A stretch of 64,000 nucleotides of DNA, taken from positions 2,354,971-2,418,970 of the forward strand of contig JALPQD010000102.1 in the NCBI GenBank assembly GCA_023101885.1, given 5' to 3'. Origin of the DNA: Typhlomys cinereus. Taxonomy: Eukaryota > Chordata > Mammalia > Rodentia > Platacanthomyidae. Position 1 is the stretch's first letter. Each line of letters begins with the position of its first letter. The position numbers were made by a program, and so were the translations under genes. The notes under the pieces were generated by a model that was not told the DNA's origin, made no database searches, and saw only the letters and a program-made list of their open reading frames with translations. Shown one piece after another: positions 1 to 10,995 of this stretch.

Positions 1-679
1 AATGGGAAGGAAATCTTTAAGTTCACAGGTCTGTTTTCCGCAGCTTCAACAATAATGGAGGTTTTGCATGGGCGTATACCCACCAAGCTAAAAAGTATGT
101 ATTTAGCCTTCCTTACAACTAGACAGAATGTGACTAGACTTGGACCTATGGGAAGTGAATGGAAGCAGTATAGGTGGCATCCAAGTCCTGCTTCTCTTAC
201 TGGACACTATAAATATGTTAGCAGAAGCTGGCATCGCCACCTCTGACTGCAAGAGGCCGGCATAGAAGCTGCCTGGAACATCTGGGGTCAGTGACTGAGC
301 AGAACCCGGGGCTGCATATGTTCACCTATCATTGCTGGTGACGGAAGTCACCCTCCGTCTTGTTTACACTTCTGTATTTGGCCACTGTCACCCTGTCACT
401 GTTACTGAAGTAGTATCCTCGGTGCACAGCTATCCAGAGCAAGGAGAATGCAGCTGCCTCTCCCATGGGGAGTCACTGTAATCCATGCAGTTAGAGCATC
501 GACTCAGAACAATACCTAGCAGGAAGAAATAAGTAAGTGGCTAGTACTCATCTCCCAAATGGGAAACGGTCAATGTAAGGTATACAAATCTTTCTTGTTC
601 TTCTGATCCTGCTTTACTGCTTACCTATAAAAGTTAACAACATATAATACGATATGTACCGAGTAACTCTATGTACACA

Positions 680-680
<1 letters not shown>
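1..680. other. Unique sequence, no feature recognised
   Basis: No repeat family or coding signal is recognised here. The longest open frame is about 63 codons and has no similarity I recognise. It ends at a CA microsatellite. Confidence 0.5.

Positions 681-716
<36 letters not shown>
681..716. repeat. (CA)18 microsatellite
   Basis: Eighteen uninterrupted CA units are seen directly. No SINE body is recognisable next to it, unlike most CA tracts in this window. Confidence 0.97.
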
Positions 717-717
<1 letters not shown>

Positions 718-1204
718 CCCCATACCCTCACTAGAGTGGAATGTGCCATTATCTGAGAGCACAAAGTCATGTTTGTATTACAGAGATACTGTTTATTCTT
801 TCTTTGTCTCCATATGCTGAGACATTCCATTGACACTGTCCCAATCTGTCTCTCAGAACTCAGCTAAAAAATATCACATGCAACTTTGGGTAGAAAAAGG
901 CTAAGTAGATTAACCCATATGCTATTGAGAGAAACAGAGAAGCTTAGATTTGGGTCACTCATCAGGCTACCATGAAATCATCTCTTCCTTTCCCATATGA
1001 ATCAGAAAAAAATACAGAGCTGATGAAGTAGTCCCGCCTTCCCAATACTTCGAGGACCTTTGAGAAAGCCTAGGGAAGCACTTCTTGGAAGTGTTGCATC
1101 CTAAACTAGAAACTCATAAAGCCACTGCTGAAAAATAAACAGACACTGAGTGCCTACCTTGAGTGAGGCGGCGTGCTATAAGCAGTAATTCGGGGCAGTT
1201 TGGT
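717..1204. other. Unique sequence, no feature recognised
   Basis: Apparently single-copy, AT-leaning DNA with no gene or repeat that I recognise. Confidence 0.5.
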
Positions 1205-1415
1205 ACAAACGATAGCAGCAATAATAATTACTATAATCACTACCATTGTTTGAAGACTCTGGACCAAACACTAACGAGTTTTTATAGGCAGCATCTCACT
1301 TAATCATTTTACAGATGAAGCCTACAGGGTAAACAACTGACCGCAGATCACAGAACTAATAAATGGTAGAGGTGGCATCTGAATCCAGGCATACTGGCAC
1401 AGGTTTGACATACCA
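1205..1415 (-). repeat. MIR SINE, degraded
   Basis: The order of blocks matches the reverse complement of the mammal-wide MIR consensus: an AATAATAATT run, 'catctcacttaat', 'ttttacagatgaag', 'ctgaccgcagatcacagaact' near 1340, and 'tctgaatccaggca' near 1378. Divergence is high, as expected for a pre-eutherian repeat. Confidence 0.8.
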
Positions 1416-2285
1416 GTACAAGCTTGACTCACCTGCTAGAGAGGATATTTTCCCATTTAGACAACTTCTTTCCTGTTTCTAACTGAAATATAATCAAAGT
1501 TTCCTGAGAGGACATAAGAAAGTTACATTTAGGGGAAAAAAGATGACCTGGCTTATATTGTAGGTCACTCTGGTTACATTTAACCTAGCTTACATTTTCT
1601 TTTTCCAAAGGCTCTTGTTATAAATAGCAACCGTGTGCCCATGGCAAGTAATGTGTGCGCATGCAGCATCAGACAGACCCTCTAAAGGTGGTGCTTTGTA
1701 AAGAACTTTAAAGACAGTTGGAGCTGTGAGAGGTCATCGTGAAGTTTCTCAGATGAAAATATTCAGAAGTAGTCTTCAGAAGCCACTCTGTGTGTCTAGG
1801 TGTCCCAGTTTATCTGCTGTGGGAGAAGGAGGCTCGGAGCTTGCCTGACCCATGAAGACTGCCTTTAATGCCGAGACTATTGATAGACTCGGGAGAAAGA
1901 CTCAACATAGCATCATTAAATACCATTAATGTTTAGACTAATGACAGAATCATAATGAAGTCAAGGGTGGAGCTAAAATCTTTACTCACCACTAACGCTT
2001 GTTAAGTTTTTGCATATAGACCATGTGGATGCCTGTTAAATGAGTTCGAATGAAGTGAACAGAGAGCATCAATGCATAAAGGTTTATGGTCTGGAGAGTA
2101 TGCAGGTAATTAGGGTGCAATGAACTCCCCATTGTGTCTGTGTTTTTAAAGGTCATTTCCTGCATTTCATGAGACATGAGGAATTATATTTGGCCCCCAT
2201 AAAGCATTTCTTGTACCATTAGGACATTTCTTTCAGCCCACCTTATGTTAAAGTTCTTTTATTACATGGCTTTTTCTTTTACACT
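1416..2285. other. Unique sequence, no feature recognised
   Basis: Non-repetitive by eye, with no open frame of note. A short minus-strand frame at 1992-2177 has no recognisable similarity. Confidence 0.45.
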
Positions 2286-2400
2286 GATTTGTAATCTCAT
2301 TGAGTATATAGGCTGGGAGTAGGGCAGGATTGTGCTCTATTCATTATTTATGTCCCCAAAGCACCAAGCACAGTTCTTTCTACATACTAGCTGCTTGTTA
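2286..2400 (+). repeat. L2 LINE 3' end, fragment 1
   Basis: It matches the L2 3' end in order: 'taatctcattgagtatatag', 'gggcaggattgtgctctatt', then 'tgtccccaaagcaccaagca'. The consensus reads roughly 'ctccttgagggcagggactgtgtct...ccagcgcctagcacagt'. A homologous fragment lies at 3891-4003. Confidence 0.65.
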
Positions 2401-2660
2401 AGGAGAGGGAGTGGTAGAGAAAGAGAAGAAACTCAAACATTATTGAATCTGAGATCTGTGTTTTTTGGAATATCTGAGTTTAGTCTGTGTTTTATTAAGT
2501 GCTTCCCAAGACCTCTTTAAGGAATTCCTCAGTGGGGAAAAAAGTTCACCTTGACAGACATTTGCTTGCACAATGATAATTTAATTGCAAAAGTCAGAAA
2601 CTTCAGTTCCTATAATAAGCACTTTAAATGGGAATCAAGTCATTATGTTGACATTAAAAT

Positions 2661-2730
2661 GAGAGGGAGGAAAGGAGGGGAGGGAGGGAAAGCGAGTAAG
2701 AGGAGGAGGAAGAAAAGGAGGAGGAGAAGG
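2661..2730. repeat. GA-rich low-complexity tract
   Basis: Seventy bases made almost wholly of purines, with GGA and GAAA motifs, are seen directly. The apparent Arg/Lys-rich reading frame across it is an artefact of composition. Confidence 0.9.
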
Positions 2731-3235
2731 TTGTTCTCATGTGCATGAGGTTGTTTCCTTTGCCATCTCAATGAGGGTGATCTTACTGAGATCAGTAAGA
2801 AAATGAATCAAAAAGCACACGGCAGCCCCCCTCAAACGTGACTCTGGGGTGTTCAGCTCAGTTGGTCTCTTCTCAAAGACTCCTCCTAACTTGGTTTTTA
2901 TGAGCTCGGACCATTCCACTTCTTAGCTAACCCTCTCACCTGTGGTGTCTCCCAGGTGCCATCCTGATGCTGATCTTAGAACAATCGACTGTCCATTGCA
3001 CAGCTTGTTTTATTCTCTCTGTTCATCTACTCGGCATGTCCAAACTAAAACTGGTTAGCTTCTCTTTCCTTTCTGATTCTGGTTCTATGCTTGTTTGACT
3101 TTTCCCTTAGTGGACGGTCTACCCTCTATCCAACAATTCAAACCAGATAGTTGGCCACCCTCATAAATTCACAATTTTTATTATCTATGTACCTATCCAC
3201 CTATGTGTGTATCTATCTATTGTAGCAAGTATGTC
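2731..3235. other. Unique sequence, no feature recognised
   Basis: No family is recognised. A short ATCTATNTA-like stretch lies at about 3180-3225. Confidence 0.45.
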
Positions 3236-3445
3236 AAAGAATGCTAACTTCCTGAATTAGCTCCTTCAGTCTTACCCAACTGCCTACGGAAAATTCCCAT
3301 CCACCAAGACTGGGACTTCCCCTTCAACTAGATAATCTTCCTGCAGACTTGCTCTGGGATTAACTCAAGTACTACGTCTTCATAACTGAACCTAGATTTC
3401 AAGCCTTCAATTATTAAATGGATACCTGTATCTAACTATCACGCT
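3236..3445 (-). mobile_element. MaLR LTR fragment, MT/ORR1-like
   Basis: It shares an ordered series of blocks with the copies at 26417-26817, 32690-33115 and 61290-61625: 'ctagataatcttcctgcaga', 'cttgctctgggattaactca', and the terminal 'tacctgtatctaactat'. The latter is the reverse complement of the LTR 5' end. Only the half nearest the LTR 5' end is present. Assignment to ERVL-MaLR is from remembered architecture. Confidence 0.6.
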
Positions 3446-3890
3446 GTCTGTGTTGTTCATTCAGGCATCCACCACATTCAAATGGGTCTCCATCTTAAAC
3501 ATCTCACCCTCCCCTTCTACATCACATTACATTCTATGTAAGGCCCTGGCCATCTGTCTGGATTCTAGTTACTGGATATAAATATGATCCCACTGGCTAC
3601 TGTAGTTGTTGGAAGTTCTCTGAGAGGTAAAGTGAAGTGGGTGTGATCTATTGGCCCTCTCTGGACTCAGCTCCACTGCCTATTCCCACCAAGGCGACAT
3701 GCCAGTCTCCACTTCACAACTCTCTGCCAACACTCATGATGTTCCTGTTACTCATTCCTGCCCCATTTCTTGTTCTTTGCAAAAACCTATTTTTTTCCTG
3801 TTCTTTAAAAAAAATCTACCTTATGAGCCATCTCTACCGCTTTTCCTTCTCTATTGTGGTTTGTCTTTGGTGGAGACAATACTTCTTTAC
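3446..3890. other. Unique sequence, no feature recognised
   Basis: Two overlapping open frames of about 90 codons (3637-3917) run in different frames over the same bases. Neither has recognisable domains, and one runs into the adjacent L2 fragment, so I treat both as chance frames. Confidence 0.5.
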
Positions 3891-4003
3891 CGATTTGCAG
3901 TCTCATTGACTATATAGACTGGGGTGGGACAGGATTGTCTCTTATTCATTATATAGGTCTCTAGAGCACCAAGGACAGTTTTTTCCATGCATTTCTGTGA
4001 ACA
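3891..4003 (+). repeat. L2 LINE 3' end, fragment 2
   Basis: It aligns by eye to 2286-2400 and to the L2 3' end: 'cagtctcattgactatatag', 'gggacaggattgtctcttat', 'ctctagagcaccaaggacag'. Two copies 1.6 kb apart in the same orientation could be one L2 duplicated or two insertions. Confidence 0.6.
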
Positions 4004-4289
4004 CATTGTTCTCACTTGCCGCCTTTCTGTTTCTGATTCTTGTGTGCAGCATATGTCACAATATGTGGCTCTTGCTAGCACTGAAGGGGCTTCAAATGTA
4101 CCACTTGGCATTCATTTCACCCCTCCCCTCCCCTTGAAATTCAGGACTTTTCCTCTCCCTGGCACATTTAAAGATTGTCTGCACCAGACCCTCAACTTTC
4201 ATTACAGGGGAACAGAAAACACTTCTTTTTTATGCAGATGATTAATGCCCATTATTATACTGGAACTCACTGTAAAAAAAATAATAAGG

Positions 4290-4700
4290 CAAGATGATTA
4301 TCAGTTACAGGCCATAAAGACGGGTGCTTTGGCCAATGTGAATTCCTCCCTTTTACCTGATAACAATGAGATAATTGAAGGAGATAGGCATATTATCCAG
4401 TTCAGGTGATTATACCAGGTCTGTTTTATTAATGGAATTGCAATGGGAGTTGGACCTGCCTGCTGTGCCATTAAAAGGCAGCGGTAATTGTGGGCAGCTC
4501 TGGCAGGTGCGAAACGTACAAAGGAAAAACAATGGCAACTGACTGCAGCTTGGACTTTGATTTGAGCTTAATAACAAAAGGAAGCTTGGTTTTTCAAACC
4601 TTGAAAATCTTGGGCGTATGTAAAGACAGAGTCCTCTGGGGAAGGTCAAATGTGAGCAGAAGGGAACTCTGCATATGTGAAGCTAAGCATCGCACAGGGA
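4290..4700. promoter_or_regulatory. Candidate conserved non-coding element (enhancer-like)
   Basis: This block is repeat-free and dense in motifs typical of developmental enhancers. It has two SOX-like ACAATG cores (4363-4368 and AACAATGG at 4528-4535), two CAGGTG E-boxes (4403-4408 and 4504-4509), and a TAATTG homeodomain core (4485-4490). Motif density is seen directly; conservation and function are inference and could be chance. Confidence 0.35.
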
Positions 4701-5129
4701 AGAGCTCACAGCATGAAAACTTGTACTGTTTTGTCTTATCTATGCCAGCATTATAAACTTTCATCTCATGAAATATAAAACATTTAAATCTTCATACAAC
4801 TGTATTTATTTCATCATAGGATAATGAATGCTTAGTACAGGAAAAGTATGTAATTATAGTTAGGAAATAAAAAAAGGTCATCCGGTAAGTTGGATGAACA
4901 TCATTTGGTTAATATCATTTTGAAAGATATCCAGAAGTTATTCGGGTCTTAAGGGATATGGAAAGGCTTACTTTTTGCTGGGAGGTAGCTGAAATGTCAC
5001 TCCAAGTTCCTGTTGGATGCTCCAGCATCTGCCACGCCTCCTGTGGATATATTCAGTGAGGGATGCTTTCTGCCTCCTAAGAAACCAGTTTTATATCCAT
5101 AGTGCTATTTTAATGCTCTTGGATAAAAT
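4701..5129. other. Unique AT-rich sequence
   Basis: No repeat family or gene is recognised. Confidence 0.5.
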
Positions 5130-5320
5130 TTTATCAAGAGCTAACTGTACTTGCTAGATGCTGATCTTCAAAAATCTAGTTAATTTTCATCATAACCTTA
5201 CAGATCGGAACCATTGCATTCCTTTTTTTCTAGATGAAGAAAAAGAGGCTCAATGATGTCCTCCACTACAAAGCAGGAGAACCAAGTCTTGACTTCATGT
5301 CTGTAATCTTAAGCAGCATA
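5130..5320 (-). repeat. MIR SINE, degraded
   Basis: The order is that of reverse-complement MIR: 'ttaattttcatcataacctt', then 'ctagatgaagaaaaagaggctcaa' (split here near 5231), then a diverged 'ctacaaagcaggagaaccaag'. Divergence is high. Confidence 0.65.
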
Positions 5321-5914
5321 GACATATACTTTCTCTCATTGAGCTTCTTCCCAATATGGATCCAACACCACAGATGCTCATTTTCAGCAAGATGACACAG
5401 AGCATATCCAATGCCTTTTTCATATAGCTCAAAGTAGCAGTCCTGCTTCTATGGGATTCATATGGTCTTCCATTTTCACATTTGTGAGTTGTTTTCGCTC
5501 CCGCAGCGCCGAAGTCACAGTCCTCTGGGCAAATTTTATTTGGGATTCTTATGCAATTAGCACATGACAATGTTACATTTTATTTTGCATTTTATTTACA
5601 AGTATGAAAATACAAATTTGAGTCATATACTTGTGGTCATGCCAAAGCCATTGTGTATTTCTCATGCACATTGATAAGTTATATCTCTGCTCTTCTATGT
5701 TTACAAGTTGGATTTCAGAACTCAAATTTAGAACTGTGAACTTACCACCTTTAGAATTTATCTTCATAGCATGGTTTGTTTTTCTAGAATGATGAAATCC
5801 CTTAGGATCAAGATTCACTCTCTATGGTTTTCATACTCCCTTTGTATGTAATACTGTTCATCAATAAATACCAACCCAAACCTAGTGAATTAAAATAACA
5901 GTTTTGTTTCTAAT
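5321..5914. other. Unique sequence, no feature recognised
   Basis: Two minus-strand open frames of 91 and 81 codons (5295-5570, 5573-5818) lie here. They have no recognisable domains. The first overlaps the MIR edge. Confidence 0.5.
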
Positions 5915-6300
5915 TCTGAAGCTCTTCAGTTAAATTGGGCTAAGTTCTGGGGTTCTTTTGGACTTAAGTAGGCTCACTTATGTGTGGGCAACTTCTAGGT
6001 CAAGCAGGAACCGGCTGATCTAGAATAATTTCAGCTGAGATGGTGAGTCTCCACGTGTCTCTCATCCACCAGAAGCCTTGTTTGGTTTACCACATGGCAG
6101 TGGATGCGTTTCAGGATAGCAAATGAAGTCAAGAGAGATCAAGAGAGTCCTCGGGAGTTCTAGGCTAGGGACAGGCACATCATCCCTTGCTCCAATCCTG
6201 TCAACCAAATGAATTCCAAAATGAGCAAATTTCAAGTCCAAAGAAGTTCTATCTCCTGATGAGAGGACTTCAAAAGTCACTTTCAGTGTTTCACACATAG
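5915..6300. repeat. Ancient mammalian interspersed repeat, class unassigned
   Basis: Several blocks match a repeat I remember from mammalian genomes but cannot name with certainty: 'agctcttcagttaaattggg', 'cttgctccaatcctgtcaacc', 'tctatctcctgatgagagga' followed by 'aaaagtcact'. Family and strand are left open. Confidence 0.4.
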
Positions 6301-6369
6301 GAAGCATGGGAAGTGCAGAATGAGAAGCAGGATGGCCATGGATGGAAGCAAGCAGGATAAAAACATACT

Positions 6370-6465
6370 AAGTATGTGAGAAATCCCAGCACTGGGGAGG
6401 CTGAGGCAGGAGGATCATGAGTTGGAAGAAAGTCCAAGGGATATCCTATCACAATGACCATGGCA
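6370..6465 (+). repeat. B1 SINE, partial
   Basis: The 7SL-derived core 'aaatcccagcactggggagg' followed by 'ctgaggcaggaggatcatga' is clear. The 5' start is lost and the right end is degraded. It is followed by a GA-rich stretch (6472-6508). Confidence 0.85.
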
Positions 6466-6509
6466 AGGGACGAGGGGGAGGAAGGAAGAAGAAAAGAAAG
6501 AGAAGCAGC

Positions 6510-7479
6510 AGTAGTTTGACTTTATAAGCCGCAGATGATTATAAATAGTTCTTGAGTGAAAGATAACATGATTAAAATTTTTGCAAGACTATCCTAGCAT
6601 TAATCTGAATGAGGCATTTTAAGAGTTAGAGAGACCATTCATAGTAAGCTTTGAGTCTTTTTTTCTTTTTAAAAGCAAGTGTTTATCTCTTTCCTGAGAT
6701 AGGAAAAAATAGCCTAAATAATTACTTTATAAATAAGTTTCATTTCTGCTGGTTTAAGAAGCAGACAAAAGGCGCCAACATTTGGAAAGACGAGACTTTG
6801 GTCTTTTTTGTTCAAGATGAGAAAAGGGAAGTGGAACTATTTCTGCTTAAATTTGAGTCATTATGTCATGTGTGCAGATTTTTCAAGGTTATTTCCCTCA
6901 ATGATAAAATGATGGCTTGCAATTTTTTTTTACAAAAAGCTGACATTTTCAAGATTTAAAAATTCACAAAAGATTTAGTATGGGAATCTAAAGTAGCTGC
7001 TTGCTGTAAAGCCATGCAATATACACAGGCCATCTCAACATTTCCTTTTCCATTAAGTACTACTGCAGAGTCTGTGACTAAGGATGCCTCTCTTTAGTCA
7101 CCATCGCAATCAGAATGTCAAGAGCAGAGGGAAAAACTGGATGTTTGAAAACAGTTTGGGGTCCCCCATCTGTGGCATGGCTGCCTGTCAGAATTCTTTC
7201 ACCAGGTGTATGGTGTGATAAAGTCAGTTTGGCTTCTCTTCTTGCAACACATACATTCTAGAAGAAACCAGTTTAATCTTTATGTCTCTTGAATACTTAA
7301 GTGATTACAGTTTAATCCAATTTTATAGATACTTGTAACAACGCAAGATACTAGAAAAATATAGGTGATTGTTTCTAATGATCTAATATTGTAATGGAGC
7401 AAGGCTTCTTAGCTTAGAAATATTAGAGTTCTATTATACTAATGGATTCAGATAATGATTAATAGCTATTTAAACCATT
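6510..7479. other. Unique AT-rich sequence
   Basis: An open frame of 102 codons at 6651-6959 is rich in Phe and Lys because of T- and A-runs, and has no recognisable domain. No repeat is recognised. Confidence 0.5.
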
Positions 7480-7785
7480 AGCACAGAATAAGCCATAATG
7501 GTAGAAAGCATGTGGTTCCAGGCTACCAGAATTTGGAACAGCTGAGGGAACTGCCACACTATATCCACACACAGAGTTGAGAGAGAGGCATACTTTACAA
7601 CTTGCCAGTTTGTCAGTGTCAGTGAGTTCTTTCCACCTGTCCAGTAAAATGGTCCCACCCACCATAGCCTGGATCTTCCCACATCAGTTGCATCATCTCC
7701 TGTAGACTTGCCTTACTGAGTCATTCTCCACAGATTTCCTACAGACTCAATTTTCAGTTGTCAAGTGGACATTTGTAACTAGTTG
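7480..7785 (-). mobile_element. MaLR LTR, MT/ORR1-like
   Basis: It shares ordered blocks with 26417-26817: 'gggaactgccacactatatc', 'ggtcccacccaccatagcct', 'ggatcttcccacatcagttg', 'ctcctgtagacttgccttac' and the end 'agttgtcaagtggaca'. In reverse complement the LTR 5' end would read TGTCCACTTGACAACT, similar to the 'ttgtcaacttga' start of MT/ORR1 LTRs. Confidence 0.6.
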
Positions 7786-7789
7786 CTAC

Positions 7790-7985
7790 CATTATTTTTC
7801 TGATTAGCGTGATCAAATACCTGCCAAAAGCAACTTAGGGGAAAATGGGTTTATTCTGGTTTACAATTTAAGGGATTACAAGTCATTATGGCAAGGAAGG
7901 TTCGAGGCAGAGCAGGAGATGACTGGTCACAGCGCATCTGCAGTCAGGCATGAGGCACACACAATTACAACACAATGCAGTAGAA
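7790..7985 (-). mobile_element. MaLR LTR 3' portion, MTD-like
   Basis: Blocks match the reverse complement of an MT-type LTR 3' end: 'gtgatcaaatacctgccaaa', 'caacttaggggaaaatgggtttatt', split near 7842, then 'agtcattatggcaaggaagg' and 'ctggtcacagcgcatctgca'. It abuts the LTR at 7480-7785 and may be a separate insertion, since it belongs to a different subfamily. Confidence 0.6.
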
Positions 7986-8058
7986 AACTGATGGCATTCT
8001 GTAGGAAATATTTTGCTTAGAAATAACTATTACAGGTTAATTAAAGCTGTAGATCTGA

Positions 8059-8370
8059 GGGGCTGGAGAGGTGGCTCAGGGATAAAGCCTCTGCCTTACA
8101 GGCGGAAGGTCCTGAGTTCGGATCCTAGACCCCACGTATAGACACCAGGCAGAAGCGGGGGCGGCCTGCGTTTCCGGTCCTGGTAGGGCGGAGCCTGTGA
8201 ATCCCGGGGCAGAGTAAACAAGGAGGAGGTGGAGGCGTCCATGGTGGTTCCTGAATTCATCCGTGGTTCTACACACACACACACACACATACATACACAG
8301 ACACGCACACACACATACACGCACAATTGAATAAATAATTAAAAATTAATAAAAGAGGAATCTTGAAAAA
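8059..8370 (+). mobile_element. Young DIP-like SINE, full length, with target-site duplication
   Basis: The tRNA-derived head GGGCTGGAGAGGTGGCTCAG starts at about 8059 and includes an A-box-like TGGCTCAGG and a B-box-like region 'ggtcctgagttcggatcct'. A unique GC-rich body follows, then a (CA)n-type tract (8271-8325) and an A-rich tail. Flanks carry a duplication AAAGCTGTAGATNTGAG at 8043-8059 and 8371-8387 with one mismatch. Pol III transcription is expected for the family. It closely resembles the copies at 19279 and 48223. Confidence 0.9.
8271..8325. repeat. Imperfect (CA)n/(CATA)n tract in SINE tail
   Basis: CA units broken by CATA and GACACG interruptions are seen directly. The tract is the 3' simple-repeat segment typical of this SINE family here. 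Confidence 0.9.
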
Positions 8371-8387
8371 AAAGCTGTAGATGTGAG

Positions 8388-9714
8388 TGACTCATGGCAG
8401 AAATCTCAGTGACAGAAAGTAAAAGAATGTTGTACATGACATAATAAGAGTACCATCAGCCAAATCCAAGAAGTGTAATATTGTTTAGGAAAGAAGTACC
8501 CACTTTCTTCAACAAATGACCTTGAAAAGAGAAGAGGTTGAGGAACTAGAATCTAAATGCAAAAACTCATTTAAAAAAAAAAACCCTACAGAGAATGATG
8601 AACATGGCTGGACACTCATATGAAGGAGCTGATAATTGTTATTTTAGAAACTCTAATCAGCTAAAGATAATATTCTGAAGAGTTTACATGTGTTATATGA
8701 TGTCTGAAATTTGCATTAAATGCAAAATAACAAGGGAAAAGAAGGGATCTTTGAACAAGAATTACAGAATGCATGGATTTAGTCACATAGTTCATCAGAA
8801 GAAAGGAAAGGAAGAGAGAACTGCAAAATATTAATGATTGATTTGCTGAGTAAGTTCATTTGGAGTCATTGTAACGTTATCTCTGCTTTTGCTTATTGGG
8901 CACATTTTCTATATTTGGAAATATCCATTCAGACTATTTAAAAGTCATGGAAAAAAATCACAAAGTGAAAGGTCAGTATTTTCTATTTCACTAAGAACTT
9001 CTATGCCTTCTTAATTCACTAGGCAACATATTAATTTAACAGATAAAGAATTAGCAAATTTTATATGCATATGCATGGAGCTTGATAAGAAAAATACTAA
9101 AAAAAAAAAAACTCCATCAGCTAAGGGATATAAGCATAGAAAAGTAAGATACTTTAATTTTCTCTCATAAATAATCATACAAAAGCAAGCTGAGTTATTG
9201 TGATTGCTCAAACCAAGCTATCCTTTGGAACACACATGCTTTTTATGCCCAGGAAAAATAGTTATTTTCTATGATCAATAGCAAAATCTTTTTAAATAGT
9301 AGCAGCCTTTGTATTAAATGCCAACAAAGTGTCATGTGCTGTACAGTGAGGATTATTTTTGGAAAGAGTTTCTAACACTTCTCAGAGCTGATAAAATCCT
9401 GGCCAAGAATCCGTGCTGGGCTGATGGGGTTGGGAATGGGGGGACTCAGTTGAATTCAAGGAGTGGGTGTTTCCAGGGGTGTTGACAATGCTCTTAATTT
9501 GGTTGATAGCCATATGCTGCTTCCTTTATAGCTACTTTCTAAACCATGAGAATAGATTATATTCTCTTTCTGGTAAATATATTATATTTTAAATGAAAAA
9601 ATGCTTTTAAAAACATGAACGTTTTGAAAACGTGATCACCTGAATGCCTCGAGTTATCTTTCATAGTGGCCAACAAGGAATGTCAGAATGAGCCTTTAAG
9701 AAATTGGTTTTCTT
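8388..9714. other. Unique AT-rich sequence
   Basis: No repeat family is recognised across about 1.3 kb apart from short A-runs (for example 9100-9111). There is no coding signal. Confidence 0.5.
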
Positions 9715-9905
9715 GGGCTGGTGAGATAGTTAGCAGGTAAAAGCACTTGCTACACAAGCCTGACAACCTGTGTTCAATTTCCAGAGAACATAGTTAGAAG
9801 AAGAGAATCAACTCCTCCACATTAGCACCATGGTATGTGTCTGCCTACACTCACACACATTGTATGTACACACATGCAGCAAAACTAATGAAATATTTAA
9901 ACTAA
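9715..9905 (+). repeat. B3/B2-superfamily SINE
   Basis: Head 'gggctggtgagatagttagc', then 'gtaaaagcacttgctacaca', 'cctgacaacctgtgttcaat' and a CA-containing tail. These match the B3 layout at moderate divergence. Confidence 0.8.
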
Positions 9906-10812
9906 ATTGAAAAGGTAATTGGCCTCCTTATTGCTGCTAATAGAAAAACAGACAGAAGCACCTTTCAGAAATGTAAGTAGGCTGAAGCTTTTGTGTAACT
10001 TTAGAATTCTAAATTTGCCTTCATTCCAGGAATAACTTTAAGGAAGTAGTCATTGATCTACATCTAAGTATTTCAATATTTATTTTAGTATTATTTAGAA
10101 TGACAGAAGCTAGAAGCAGCAAAAATTATGACTAGACTTGGTTAGGTGAAAATAATATAAGCCGAGAGTAGGTTGGGGGTATGACCCTGTAAAGCTTCCC
10201 AAGGACATATCTCAAATTATGGCTTCCTGTCGGGGTTTCCCAACAGAGACTGCATTACATTGACTGTTGGGGAAGTATTCAATTCTGGAAGTACCCTAAC
10301 ACTGGAATAGCCAAGGGTAGTTCAGGAGTCCCCTGGGAGGTTTTGCTCTTCTTCTTTGTAGAGTCCCGTCTACATGGGATGTTTTGTGATGACCAGAACA
10401 ATATCAGGAATTTCTAGGCAAACATTGAGATGGTTTTATCCAATAAAGGTGAACTTATTTTCATCTTTCTACCTATTTTGGTCTAGGTGCAGATGAAAGG
10501 CTGGAATAAAAGGATGGGTGATCTGGGTAAATCCCATCTCAAGAAATCAACCACGTTCATTCTCTGCATACTTATGCTGCTGTGGTCAGTTTGTAATTGA
10601 CATTTCCAGAATATCTGTATGCTGTCCAATAGTAGCTGGTCATCACACATAATATTGTTAGTATTGGATGCTTAGTAAGGATGTGTCCATGGTCATAAAG
10701 TTAAAAGAACTTTAAATAATTTTTAAAGTTTTAAACTATCAAAGAAAAATGCAATTATTTGTTGATAAAATTATGAAGATAACATATAAAAATTCTTTGA
10801 AAAAGATCTATC
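9906..10812. other. Unique sequence, no feature recognised
   Basis: No repeat is recognised. A small hairpin (CCCAACAG near 10239 with CTGTTGGG near 10265) is noted but is short enough to be chance. Confidence 0.45.
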
Positions 10813-10995
10813 TTGGGACTCGTGAAAAGGCCTAGTGGGAAAAGGTACCTGCCACCAAGTCTGAAGATCTAAATTTGAGCCCCAGGATTCACATGGTGGA
10901 GTGAGAGAAATGGTTTCTGCAAGTTTTCCTCTGCCCTCTACTTGCATGCTATGGCACATTCACACACACATACAAAATAAATAAATAAATAAATG
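10813..10995 (+). repeat. B3/B2-superfamily SINE, diverged
   Basis: Blocks 'gtgggaaaaggtacctgcca', 'gtctgaagatctaaatttgag', split at 10881, then 'cccaggattcacatggtgga', a CA stretch and an (AAAT)n tail (10976-10995) follow the B3 order. Confidence 0.75.

Noticed and set aside
2551..2748. Basic Lys/Arg-rich peptide resembling a nuclear localisation region
   Set aside because: It is translation of a GA-rich low-complexity tract.
8059..8140. tRNA-like segment with A- and B-box motifs
   Set aside because: It is the head of a SINE, not a functional tRNA gene. The same applies to the other SINE heads in the window.
10239..10272. Small hairpin (CCCAACAG with CTGTTGGG)
   Set aside because: An 8-bp stem with an 18-bp loop is expected by chance in 64 kb.
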